Part shown: positions 39,317 to 50,580 of the stretch, piece after piece
Layout: every line of letters begins with the position of its first letter
Numbering within the stretch: the stretch's first letter is position 1
Assembly (NCBI GenBank): GCA_001247695.2
Contig: LGRX02025952.1
Coordinates: 1 to 64,000, forward strand
DNA length: 64,000 nucleotides
Reading direction: 5' to 3'
Source of the DNA: Cymbomonas tetramitiformis
Taxonomy: Eukaryota > Chlorophyta > Pyramimonadophyceae > Pyramimonadales > Pyramimonadaceae
Translations under genes and position numbers: made by a program
The notes under the pieces: generated by a model
What the model was told of the DNA's origin: nothing
Databases searched by the model: none
What the model saw: the letters and a program-made list of their open reading frames with translations, nothing else

Positions 39317-41665
39317 CTACAAGATATCTGCCAAGCCCTTAATCACGTGCTTGTTGCGGTGTAAAAAAAGCATAGCCTCAACTTTCCACGCGGACATGCT
39401 TGCACGCAGATGATCCAAGAGCCGCCCAGCAGATGAGAAGATTCGTTCCACCTCACAGCTCGTGGGATCAATAGCCAGGAATGCCACCGCTACAACATGT
39501 ATCATAGGGAAGTTCTTCACATTCTCCTGCTTCACCCACACCTGTCCGAGATGGTGGGTAGGATCAACCTCAAACAAATTGTTGTCCACTAGGTACTTGT
39601 AGCGATCGACCTCGGTGGTCACCTTCTTTGCTGCCACTGAAGCAAAACCCGGTGTCGTGGCGCCACTTAGCAGCTGGCGCTTGGCAACGCTCTGGCGGTA
39701 ACGCTCACGTGCCGAGTATTTCACCTTTTTTTGCTCAGGGCTCTTGGCAGGATCTCGGGTAGTAGCCACATCAGCAACCACAGGCTTAGCAAAACAAGCC
39801 TGTGCCTTCTCCACCTCCGCGTTAAGCTCCTCAAAAGCTTGAGCTTTCACCTCCTCGTCAATCCAAGGAAAGGTGGGGTGCAAGGCACAACAAATGCGGT
39901 CCTCCCTGCTCACTGGGTCACCCAGTTCATACGCCTCATACTTGGAGCGGAGTACAAGCACCAAAGTCTGGGCGATTGGCGGAAGATTCTCGAAGCTAAC
40001 CTCCTCAAATTCGACGTCAACGTCGTTCACGATAGTGCCCTCGGAGTTTAGCTCCAAAGACTGGTTCGTTGGCAGCTCAAAGGTGTCACCGTTCACCATG
40101 GCTTTGGTTTCCTGCAGAGCCTCAATCGTGGAAGCCACAAAGCTAGTGTCCCCGCCTTGAATGTCCTGGTGGACTTCGTGGTGTGGTTGCAATACCCCCA
40201 GCGCCGCACGAACGTCATTCCACTCGCTCATAGACAGCTGAAGCTTGTTCGTGTTGTCATGAATGTTGAAATAGCACACGATAGCAGTGCGTAAACGCCA
40301 CAGCTTCCAGAACATGCGAAAGGTAGAGCCCCAACGAGTGTCGTTGCGACTCTCCAACTCTTGCATGTCGTCATACAAGGCAAGCATGATCGCTTTGAAC
40401 TTGCCAGTGGCCTTGGGGGAGTGTGAGAAATGGCCCACCAAGCCCGCGCAACGCGAGATCAGCTTGCGCATGTCAGGGTTTAGAATAGTCCCTTCAGGAT
40501 TCCTCGCTGAGGGAGGTGAACGAGCGATACCAGAGGCCCACTGCACGGTCGTGTTCAGGCGATGGCCCAAACAAACCTTGCACGCAATATCCAGCTCTTC
40601 AGCAAAAGCGTTCAGCTCCTTTCCAGCCCCATCAGCGGTTCCAGCGATAAAAACCTCCACGAGCTGTACCTCCTGCAACCCAAAGTCGAGCCACAACTCG
40701 CGCATCCACGCAGCGCAGTCCACGGAAGTGTGGGACCCAGGGAACAAGCGAACGCCGAGGCAAATTCTCTCACGCACTCCAGTCTGAGGGTCCAGTAGGC
40801 ACACAGCGAAAGCGCCATAAGGCTCTCCACTAGTAGAAGTCCACAAGTCAAGCTGGCCATGTAGAGCAGGCCCATACTTGACATATTCAAGGTGGGCCTT
40901 GAGCTTCGCGCTAACAGTGTCTCTAGCGTCAGCGTACTCTTTCAAAAGAGTGCGATCAATAGTATTGTGATGGCATGGCTCAACTGCCCAACGCGCATTG
41001 AAACCGGACATGTAGAATTTGTACCCTACACCATAGCGCATCTCTGGAGGGCGCAAGTCAACAGCGCACATGAGCACGAAACCGCGTGTGTAGAAGGCAC
41101 GCGTATCGGCAGGTAGCTTTTGAGTCGAGGGAGTTTCAACAGTGAGACCAAGCTTTTCGAAGCTAGAGTGAACTGCGTTCGCAGCGGTCTTGGCCTTCTC
41201 CTCCTTCACAACATCGCTGTTGGCACTCGAAATCTGAATTCGTAGAGTGGTGCCAGGATGGTTGGCCTTAAAATGCTTCGCCATGTTCCCAGTGCTGCTG
41301 TGCGCAGCATCAATCTTGATCAAAGCCATGCAAGGGGTCTTCGCGGTGTTTTCGGTGCAAACGCAAACGACGTTCTTCCCAGATATGGGAAGGGCTGGAC
41401 TAAAGGAAACGACATTTGCCCAATAACCAGAAGTGAGCGGTTTCCCACCCTTCGCAACGCTTTTGACGACTGTAACCTCGTGCTCCGATCCACCTCGATC
41501 CTTTGCGAGAAACTTGCTACCTATCTCTGGAAACTTTGGTGGTTCCGCATCTACCGAAGCCACAGTTACTATTGCAGAATTGCTCTCGATGTTTGAACTT
41601 CCTTCTGACATAGAAACACTGGTTGCGCCACCCGATTCCGACATGGTGATGAGTTGAGGGAACAC
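39317..41665 (-). CDS. hAT transposase with BED-type zinc finger
   Basis: The protein has 782 residues from ATG 41665; a second Met seven codons on could also serve. Near residues 100-140 a C...C...H...H arrangement (C103, C112, H131, H136) resembles a BED finger that binds transposon ends. The middle has LDLWTS, IAGTADGAGKELNAF and NDTRWGSTFRM, typical of the hAT catalytic RNase H-like fold and its helical insertion. The C-terminus has the hAT dimerisation region, with FPMIHVVAVAFLAI and SCEVERIFSSAGRLL (about 695-735). It would cut out and reinsert the element in the nucleus. The frame is intact, so the element may be recently active. Confidence 0.92.
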   Translation of the reverse strand: MFPQLITMSESGGATSVSMSEGSSNIESNSAIVTVASVDAEPPKFPEIGSKFLAKDRGGSEHEVTVVKSVAKGGKPLTSGYWANVVSFSPALPISGKNVVCVCTENTAKTPCMALIKIDAAHSSTGNMAKHFKANHPGTTLRIQISSANSDVVKEEKAKTAANAVHSSFEKLGLTVETPSTQKLPADTRAFYTRGFVLMCAVDLRPPEMRYGVGYKFYMSGFNARWAVEPCHHNTIDRTLLKEYADARDTVSAKLKAHLEYVKYGPALHGQLDLWTSTSGEPYGAFAVCLLDPQTGVRERICLGVRLFPGSHTSVDCAAWMRELWLDFGLQEVQLVEVFIAGTADGAGKELNAFAEELDIACKVCLGHRLNTTVQWASGIARSPPSARNPEGTILNPDMRKLISRCAGLVGHFSHSPKATGKFKAIMLALYDDMQELESRNDTRWGSTFRMFWKLWRLRTAIVCYFNIHDNTNKLQLSMSEWNDVRAALGVLQPHHEVHQDIQGGDTSFVASTIEALQETKAMVNGDTFELPTNQSLELNSEGTIVNDVDVEFEEVSFENLPPIAQTLVLVLRSKYEAYELGDPVSREDRICCALHPTFPWIDEEVKAQAFEELNAEVEKAQACFAKPVVADVATTRDPAKSPEQKKVKYSARERYRQSVAKRQLLSGATTPGFASVAAKKVTTEVDRYKYLVDNNLFEVDPTHHLGQVWVKQENVKNFPMIHVVAVAFLAIDPTSCEVERIFSSAGRLLDHLRASMSAWKVEAMLFLHRNKHVIKGLADIL

Positions 41666-41700
41666 TGGACTTCGTTTAGGTTATGCTCGAATTGGGAATT

Positions 41701-41757
41701 GCAAAAACGGACACTGGCTGCAAAAACGGACACTGGCTGCAAAAACGGGCACTGGCT
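41701..41757. repeat. Three 19-bp direct repeats upstream of the transposase
   Basis: GCAAAAACGGACACTGGCT occurs at 41701, 41720 and 41739 (the last copy has GGGCAC). The copies lie 36-92 bp upstream of the transposase start codon. They could bind a regulator or the transposase. Confidence 0.85.
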
Positions 41758-42339
41758 CACGCCCCAACGATTTTGAGATCACTCAGACACTCACTGGCGT
41801 CGCCACGACGCGACGTGGCAAAAATCGAAAAGTACCTGAAAAGTACCTGTTCGTCCCAGGTATTACCTGGCAAAATCTGGACCGCAGGTACCAGGTACAG
41901 GTACATTTCGATTTTTGAAATCGGCGCAGGTACAGGTACAGGTACTTTTCGACAGGTACAGGTACGGGTAGCAGGTAGTACCTAGTACCTGTACCTGCCA
42001 AAAATACTCGGGTAACTAAGTACCTGTGAAGGGCCCTGCTATACTCCCCCTGCTTTCCTTAATCGTATCGAACAAGCATTCTCCATGCGATGGTCGGGGA
42101 TACTCTTGTCCCCAGAGCTGATGGACGAAAATAGGCATTTAGGGTTTGTAACACTCTTGAGTCCATAAGCTCTGGCATGACTCGGCATGGCCCAAAATCG
42201 ATGCCCTCCAAAGTGCACACCACTTCACTCTTCAGAGGATCCAGCGGGGCCAACCAAACAGATCCGAGATCGAGATGTTCTGCTCAACACATGCCATGTT
42301 ATGGAGGTATCACGGGGGACTACTTACACCATCTCCCAC

Positions 42340-42560
42340 GCTCGAAGAAGTCTCTATCACGACCAACGCCCTTCTCCAAGACGTGCATGCGCTCACCGCC
42401 ACCGTCGTTGAGCTCTCCACCACCCTCGCCTCGCTTGGATCTGCATTTCAACGCTCAGCTGCCCAGATCGACGAGATCTACGAGAAGTACGCTACGAAGG
42501 AGGAGCTCGACGACATGAGTCAACTCAACGACACCATCTTGGACGACCTCTGTGACCCTC
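42340..42560 (+). pseudogene. Relic of an element-3-like gag N-terminus
   Basis: The frame 42275-42646 contains EEVSITTNALLQD, VVELSTTLASL and YATKEELDDMSQLNDTI, which match element 3 Gag residues about 40-115 (EEISITINALLQD, MAELSTTVTSL, YVTKEELNDVNQLNETI). The match ends after about 42555. It is an isolated fragment with no other part of the element nearby. Confidence 0.75.
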
Positions 42561-42899
42561 ACCCTCACTCCGGGGGTGACCGCTTCCTTGCAGACCGCTT
42601 TCGAGCAGAAGGACGCCGCCAACGAGTCTCTACCGGAATATCCTAGTTCACTAGATATCAGAGGTCCCGCGCGACCTGTGTGTGGATAAACTCAATAGAT
42701 AAATAAACCCTAAGCTAGATATACCCGGAACGGTCTCGGACGGTTTCGGAGTCTAGCCTACCTGACACAGCGTGTGTCACAGCACGAACCTACAGATCAG
42801 TCAGCAATCCAGTGTTGGTCCTAGAGATCTGTCATAGGGGCCTGCACCGGGACTCCCGGTCAGGGCTGCCTATACAGATTTCAGCAGTCTCTTTTCGAC

Positions 42900-43239
42900 T
42901 TGGCGGATGCCACCAAGGAGGTGAACACCATCTACAACGCCATCCTCTTTACGATGTTGACTTCGTTGACGAAACCCCATTCAGCCGCACGACGTTGGGT
43001 GGACGCTTCTGGACGTGCTTCCCCGCGGGATGGGAAGCGCGCTTTGCTCGAGATTACGAAGAGGTTGCTTCCTCGAGTTCTTCGACCCCTTGGGAACTAC
43101 GAGAAGCTTTGTGCGATCTACTTCGACTCCAAGCTCGACCCCGATCCGTTGATTCAGGATTTCGACGCCTGTCTAACGGCTATCCGCAACGCCGCTTCTG
43201 GACCGCTCGACGACATGGTGGCCAAGAAACAGTTGCTTG
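42900..43239 (+). pseudogene. Relic of a gag related to the gag-only element
   Basis: The frame has ARRWVDASGRASPRDGKRALLE and DPDPLIQDFDACLTAIRNAA, which parallel ARDWLEASGSDVPGDGKRAA and DPDRGIREFNGLLRDVQ in the Gag at 56939-59107. It is cut at 43240 by the start (TGTCAG) of an LTR-like repeat. Confidence 0.7.
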
Positions 43240-43960
43240 TGTCAGGGTCATGACCGATGACATATGTGTCATACATGTCATACGTGTCATACCTGTCAGA
43301 CATGTCATACCATGTCATGTCATATATTATTATGACAGTCGGTCGTGTCATATATTATTATGACAGTCGACAGTATGGTCGATCATGACTGTACATGTCG
43401 AGTCGCGTCATATATTAATATGACAGTCGTCAGTACGGTCGATGATGATTGTACATGTCGCCAGATGATAATGTCATATCATCAGGCATCCCTGTCATCG
43501 AGAGTTCGTATGTCGAATTCGAAGATGGCAAAGCAAAGATACATCTTGAATACAAACAAGAACCATCTTGGCTTTCAGCATGCGCGGAACTCGCATGCGC
43601 AGCATGAACGAACTAGTCGTTATTACCATGTTGGTCGTTCAACCTACGTCTCGGGTTCACAACCCAATGGCGGTACCATCTAAGATGATGGGAGACGTAT
43701 GGTACAAAAGTGAGGAAGCGTTGTGCTTCAGCAGATCTTCTTACAGAGACTGCACTCACAAACCCGCTCATCCGTACACTTGCATTGCTGTCCAACTTTG
43801 CAGTGTTTATTCGTATACTGATAATATATTCACGGCGTCTGTTTATCTCGCCGTATCAGATGGTATTCTAAAAGAAACTCGTCAAGGCACGATACTCGAG
43901 AACTCAAGTGGGTGCAGCGATAGACGTAGCATACAGTATTTCATAGTGTTCGCAGGTTTG
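43240..43960 (+). repeat. LTR-like repeat B, diverged copy
   Basis: It begins TGTCAGGGTCATGACCGATG like the copies at 54972 and 59575. It shares with them the TGTCATAC-rich start, TGTCATATATTATTATGACA palindromes, ATGGCAAAGCAA and GGGTTCACAACCCAAT. Similarity fades after about 43840, so the end is approximate. Confidence 0.7.
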
Positions 43961-45737
43961 CAGGTGGGCGCATAAGCGACTACGCTCGCAGTAATATTGA
44001 ATATCTGCAGCTCGAATAATATACGCTCGCATATCGACAGCGCAGAGATTGCGCGAGGAGATTTTTCGCAGCGCACACGCAGAAACAGCTGATCGCACAT
44101 ATACGCGATAAGGTATGCACATGGCATACATCGGCGCAGCAATGAAACGTATTCGCATAAATGGTTCGCAAATGTATGCATGTTCGCAGATGCGATAAAT
44201 CAGCGGCGAAATCGTTTTCGCGCGGAAAATCATCATCGCAGTATCACGATTTTCATAATTGCACTAAATTGCTTTTTGTACGGCTTCATACATGTTGATG
44301 CGCGATGGTCACTAATTTGCAGATGGCAGCATGCGCGATGGTCGCATATTTTTACAGAAGTGAATCGCAGCATGCGCGCGCTTGTATGAATCACGTTCGA
44401 AAATTGTCCAGAATGATATATTACATAGTGGTCATCGACAGAATTTTGATTCGTATACATGTCAGCGCTCGTATCATGCGCTGATGAATGGCGACGACAA
44501 TACATGCTTTTCATCAGCAGCGCGCTCGCATTCGTATGCGACGTACATCAGCGATTTTTGCAAATAATTCCTTCGCACTGTTTACAATACCAGCGCGTAC
44601 AATGATTTATGGCCTGTCAGCACGATATACGTTCTTCATGATTTCGTCACATGCGAAGAACGCTCGATTTTAGCGCGTACAATTTTTGATGTGTTTACAT
44701 GCAGTGAGAAGCACATATGTATACGCGCGTCGAAATCATATGCAGAATGATTGTATACATGCAGGAATGCTGTGGACACATGATCGTTATGCTGTGGATA
44801 CATACTGCTTTGGATACATTACCACTATGTTGCTGTGAATGTATTATTATCATACTGCAGCAAATTCCAAAGTGTTCTGATGACTGCACAAATACTTTAA
44901 TCATCAGCATTATGCTTATTAGCAGCACAATGATCTGTTCACAACATGTGTGTGCGGATCAGCACACACACACATGCACTTATTTCACTCACAGCAATCA
45001 TCAACATGCAGTGCATACACTTTTATACCATGCACATATCTTATGCTGAATGATTGCATTGATTGTGAATTGTACATGCTTTATTATACTGTACAGCTTG
45101 ATCACGATACCAGCTGTAGTACATAGAGCATAAGCATATTGCAGTGAATGCTAGTCTATATTCGAATCCATGTAGCAAAGGGTGCCTGAAAGTAGTCTTA
45201 ACACCATAATTAGTTTGTCATGTCCTGGTGGAGCCGAGATGCTCTCCAGATCACATGTACATTCTATGGTGGATTACTGGATGGAATGCTCACCTGAGCT
45301 TCATGTAAAATCTATCCAGCAACTCATTTTGTAATGAGATTAGCATGAAATTACAATGATCCCTAAACTTGATATATCATGTTAGATGTAATCAGTACAT
45401 GGTATGCTGACTGTCTTGCATGATAAATTGTCTAGGATATTGTGATACCCAGAACATATCCTGCAGAGTGTGTACAAGTAAACACACACACACACTGGCA
45501 TAAGTACTAATCAGCAGTACTACACACTGCACATACACTAGCATTCATTATACATGTTGAGATTCACTGACTCAGAGTGAATAGATCAACTATATTGTAT
45601 ATGGTAATATGGATACCACTTTCCAAACACATGTGCGTGGAAAGTGTCAATGATGGCGATACATAAGGGAACAGGATAAGACAACATGCTGTAGGGCTGG
45701 ATGGAGTTATCTCCAGACCCGAAGGCAAAATACTAAG
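43961..45737. other. AT-rich stretch without a recognisable gene
   Basis: Only short, overlapping open frames without domains are present. Short CA runs lie near 44964-44975 and 45482-45494. No RNA gene or transposon end could be recognised. Confidence 0.5.
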
Positions 45738-48700
45738 ATGTTAGATACTATACACCCTGGAAGCAATATGACCAAATTGCCATTTACTAGGAGAGAGGTC
45801 ATAAGGGGAAAAGGGGGACAGCCCACTGAGTCACCAACCTTAAACAATAACAGGCTTGAAGCAGAAGCAGTTTACAACGGAGAAGGGATTGACTCGGAAC
45901 AGCTCGACGAGGCTCTCAGACTACAGGACAAAAGCTCGATCCCCCCCCATAGGCTATGATGAGCTCCTTTCAAAACTGGAAACCGGGGAATTAAGCTTCT
46001 TACACCTCATTAGAAAAGCATTGGGCAAACATCTGAGGACCCACTTTGGGGTAAGCAACGGTGAACATTGGAGACTCATAACACTTCGAATTACAACAGA
46101 ACAACACATAGAAGCCTATATCTATGATTCCCTTGGAGCAATGACAGCAACCGAAACACAAAGCAAACTTGAAGGGGCGCTCTCCGCTTGGTTGCATACC
46201 CATCATAAAACCATGAAAGGGAAGAGTTGGAATGTAGAGGTATCAACTTTCAGACAACAACTGGATAATCACACTTGTGGGATATGGGTTATTAGAACAG
46301 CGGAGAAATGGAGGCAATGGTGTGATAGGAGCGGGCACATACCATTCTTCACCTATCTAAAAGAAGGAAACACGGAAGGGGAGCACCACAGTTCTGAGGC
46401 TACATTACACATCCAGGACTTACAGGAAGTAATTCAAGATAGGATTACTCAACCCAAGGATGCAAGAGGGAGCATCAATAGCGACATTTCAAAATACAAC
46501 CCTGTATACAGTAGAAAAGGAGTCATCTCCATAACCAACATTGTGACTCTGTGCAGAAAGCTGAAGCTAGACTTCACTTGTACCAACAACGAGCATATCC
46601 TTTATGAAATGATAAACGGGAGCCAAAAGGAATATAACAATAACACCAACAAACTTCCCCAGACAAAACACCACACCTATATTCATCACCAAAGTCAGGA
46701 ATGGACATTGGCAATACACCTGAAACATAAGAACACCGTCCTCCTAATCAAACCCTTCACAAAAATGGGAAAGGAAAGTCATGACAACGAGACACCAGTA
46801 TATAAACACTTAGGCCTCAGATGTGAGATCGATGCTCAAAACAAAGGCCTCCTTGTCCTCCACACAGCAGTCAAAATTCAGGAAATCCTTCAAAATCTCA
46901 GATATGCAGGAGAGCACCAGTTAGAAAGAGACATCATAAACAGCATGACCACCTCCAACATCAAGTACCACCACGGTACCGGGAAATTCACCAGAAATGA
47001 GAAGCTAAACAACAGGGGAGCGGTAGCCATTATCAGGGAGCAGCTCAGATATGGGAATATAACCTCTGACGAAATAGCGCAAAACAGAGAACTCTGGGGA
47101 AATCAAGAGGTGGTTGGAGGCATAAGAGCAGGAAAAGTTATGGCTTCTAATGTTCAAAGCAAAAGGAACACTCCTAAAACCACAGGCCTGAGGCACCAGA
47201 CAGGGAAAAAACTGAGGAGGAAGATCCAAAATTGTGAGCGGACAGAAAACATCTTTTTCCACAAAAACCTATATGGAACGGATGGAAGATGCATTAAGCA
47301 AAAGGCAAAGCACTCACGGAATGAGGCGGAGAACATGCGGCTGCAGGATCTACAGAGAGCCCAAGGGAGAACGGAACATATTATAGTAATGGGAATGAAC
47401 ATGAGAGGCCTGAGACACACAAAGGAGGACCAGGACAGTATGATAAAACTAGAGACCATCTGCAACCTGGTGCTAGACAGAAAAGCACACATCATATGTG
47501 TCTCTGAGACCAAGATCTCAAACACAAGTTTGCCAATGGTCAAAACCTTGATGTCTCAGAAAGGTCTGGGCTTTAGAATTTCACACACGGATGAAAAGGC
47601 TAGTATAGGGTCCCTCATAGTATGGAATCCCAAGGATATCCCGCTGACACCCAATGCAACTTATGTTGACGGGGTGCAAAAAAGGTCAGTTATGATTCGG
47701 TTTACGGGCATAAAGGGTTTCTCATTTTCGGTGGCAAGCGGGTACATGAACGATGCCAGCCTCAAAGAGGAACAAGAGGACTTCTACAAAACACTTAAGG
47801 ATTGGGCAGCCAAATCAGGCGACAACAGAAACAAGGCGCATATAGAAATAGGAGACAAAAACTGCACACTGACCCAGAGCCAAAGGATAACAAAAGGTCA
47901 GCAGATGTCATATAAAGACCACCAGACAAAGAACAAACACCTCTTAAGTTATTTCAATGATGACAGGACAACACTAACAGAACTCGTCACACATATGCAC
48001 CCCGAATGCAATGAGATATTCACAAGGGTTGTAAACAACAGCTCAAAAGCAAAACTAACTCATATAATGGCAAACAAAGGAATGGAAGATAGAACAGCTG
48101 CTGCTGGCTGGCTCGAAATTAACCCATACATAGTTTCAGACCACGGAATAGTCTGGGCTCAGATTGACATCAGAAGAGAGCAGATACACCCCGAAAAACT
48201 GAAACATACATATACAGAAGAAGCACGCATGAGTGGAGCAAACGACACCACCCATGACAAGTACCCTGGCTTCCCAGTCAGACTGGAGCACACACAGACA
48301 GTAAGAGACACTAAAAAGCTTACTAAGGCTGCGATTGCTAGATTACTGGGGGAAAATGGATACACCATAAAGCATTTTGCAAATGCAAGCATCGAACAAA
48401 ACAATGCAGCACAAGCAATACACACTGTCTTAGGTGACACCACAGACTACAATATGAAAAAGGAGGATATTCACGGAGACAAACTAAAAGAAAACTCAAG
48501 CACATGGAAGGGGAAGCTGACGAGCACAAAAGGTAGCATAAAGTGGCATAACAAAACCAAAGAATGGTGGATACATATGAACTCACCCTGGAATTCTGCA
48601 CACATCCGGTCTAGGGGCAATGGCATGCCAGAGGGCGTGACACAGCATGGGTACACAAAAATTGGTAATCTTTGGAGCTTGAAATTCCCAATCAATTATG

Positions 48701-50580
48701 GGAAAAAAGATGTCCTAAAATACCTTAAAACACACTTTCACTTGGGGAACACTGAAGTCTTAAAACTCGAAGGACCTAGGGAGCATGAAGAAGGGCACAT
48801 ATGGGACATCTGCATGCATCAGAACCTGCAAGCAGAGCACTGGAGTCATTGTGGCAAACCCCTATTAGCACTAGACAAAACCAAAGCATACAACTTCAAA
48901 TATGCCACCGGGTGGAAAGCCTACACAGAAAGACTTCAAAAACTAGTAGACACAAACAAAGAATCGGAGGGCAGTAAAGAGAATATAGATAGCTGTAGGT
49001 CCCGTGAAGAAGATACGGACCACACTTGGGACTTCATCCATGAATCAGCAAACATAGCGGCGTGTGCTGCATTTGGAACAAGGGGGAAAAAGATGCACAA
49101 AAGGCCGGTCCCATCAGCCACATCAAACTATCTTTACAAATGGCTTCAGTCACTGAGAAAAGCACACCGGATGCTGGGAATGGCAGAAAATGAAAAGGAC
49201 CTGGAAGCAACAGAATGCCTCATCAACACCATTCCTTGTGACAGTCTTCGCAGGAAGCCACAGGAAACGGCTGAGGCATGGGGTAACAGACTTGAGGCGA
49301 ACCTGCCAACAGTCACAAAGGCATTCCAAGAGAGCAGACTCAAGGACATAAGATATTGGAAGCTCCGGGAGAAGGAAGAGATGCAATATTTGTTTGCAAA
49401 GAAGGTTTCAACCTTCTTGGACAGAGCCTTAGGAAACAAGAAAGGGATGGAAAAGGGCGCAGCACCAGAATATGATGATAAAGGTGAGATACCGCCCACA
49501 GCAAATGAAAGGAAGCAAGCCATCCTAAAGGAATATAAAGAAAACAAACTTTTTTCCACAAAACCCGAAGCACCCGAGCACCTACCGCCATGGTTGAGAT
49601 CAATCTTAAAGAACAGCCCCAGACTTCCCCAGTATGTCATTGAGCAGCTAGCAGAACCCATACTCATGAAGGAGCTGGAGGCAGTTTATGGAACATGTGG
49701 AGTATCCACAGCCCCAGGCCCATCAGGAATGCATTATGCACAATGGATACAGGGACCCCAAAACCTCCAAGAACTTATACTCGAAATGTTTAACAACATC
49801 TTGAGAACAGGCTCCTTTCCAAAATTAGCTAAAGCAGGCTTCATTCAGCCAATCCCCAAAGATCCAAACAAACCATGCACATCAGATAATTCCAGGCCAC
49901 TCACCATGCTGGAAACAGGCATGAAGTTGTTTAACTCCATCATTGCAAACAGAATAAAGAAGGCCTTATCCAAACATCCAGTCCTCTTCCCAATTCAAGA
50001 TGCTTTCCTGCCCAATAAAAACATTGAAGATTCATTGCAAGTCCTAAATGAAGTTATTTCCGATGCTAACAGATTCGACAAGGAACTGCATGTTGTCTAC
50101 TTAGACCTTAAACAAGCCTTTGATCGAGCAGAATTTTGGATGAGCAAGCTAGCACTTGAAAAAATAGGACTGCCCGAAAACATTATCACAATCATTTCGG
50201 ACATCACATCCGAAGCATCACGATCAGTCCTCACATCTGAAGGCATGACAGATGAATGGATGCTCGAATGCGGGGTGCCTCAAGGAGAAGTCCTAAGTCC
50301 CCTCAGGTTTGTGGCAATTATGGACATTCTAGCCATCTGGCTGGCAGAAAGGGCAAACGGTAAGAACCCCATGAAACAGACCTACGGGTATGCTCTAGAG
50401 AAACCGAGAGATGCCACCAGAAACCCGGGAGCAACATCACCCCAGAAGAACAGGAAACGGTTGAACATGAACTCACCGCCCAACATCTTTGCCAGATTCT
50501 TCTGTGATGATATTATCTTGATAGGGAAATCAAGAGAGGAAGTACAGGACATGCTCGGGGTGATCAATGAGTTCATGATG
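45738..50580 (+). CDS. Non-LTR retrotransposon protein: Ulp1-like protease, APE endonuclease, reverse transcriptase
   Basis: The main frame starts at 45856. An upstream frame (45738-45959) probably encodes the true N-terminus and is joined to it by a shift in the C-run near 45941-45948. In main-frame numbering, a Ulp1/C48-type cysteine protease has H71 (EHWRLI), D91 (YDSLG), Q135 and C141 (HTCGIW); the six-residue Gln-Cys step matches the family. An APE endonuclease follows (about 510-770: MNMRGLR, VSETKI, IEIGDKN, VSDHGIVW). The RT (about 1255-1560) has YLDLKQAFDRA, GVPQGEVLSPL and FCDD (1551-1552). The RT thumb and 3' end are missing because the frame runs into foreign sequence at 50581. 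It would prime reverse transcription at nicked chromosomal DNA; this copy is truncated. Confidence 0.85.

Larger units (their letters stand above)
38107..42046 (-). mobile_element. Complete hAT DNA transposon with 8-bp target duplication
   Basis: The element spans 38115-42038 (3924 bp). Both ends are CAGGGCCCTTCACAGGTA in inverted orientation, and both are flanked by the 8-bp duplication CTATACTC (38107-38114 and 42039-42046), as expected for hAT elements. Just inside each end is a block of many GGTACC/CAGGTACAGGTAC repeats (about 38145-38300 and 41830-42025). One uninterrupted transposase frame lies on the minus strand. Everything needed for mobility appears to be present. Confidence 0.92.

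Noticed and set aside
27560..45737. A CRISPR array or bacterial contamination
   Set aside because: Repeats here are contiguous minisatellites or palindromes without spacers, and the flanks are eukaryotic transposons.
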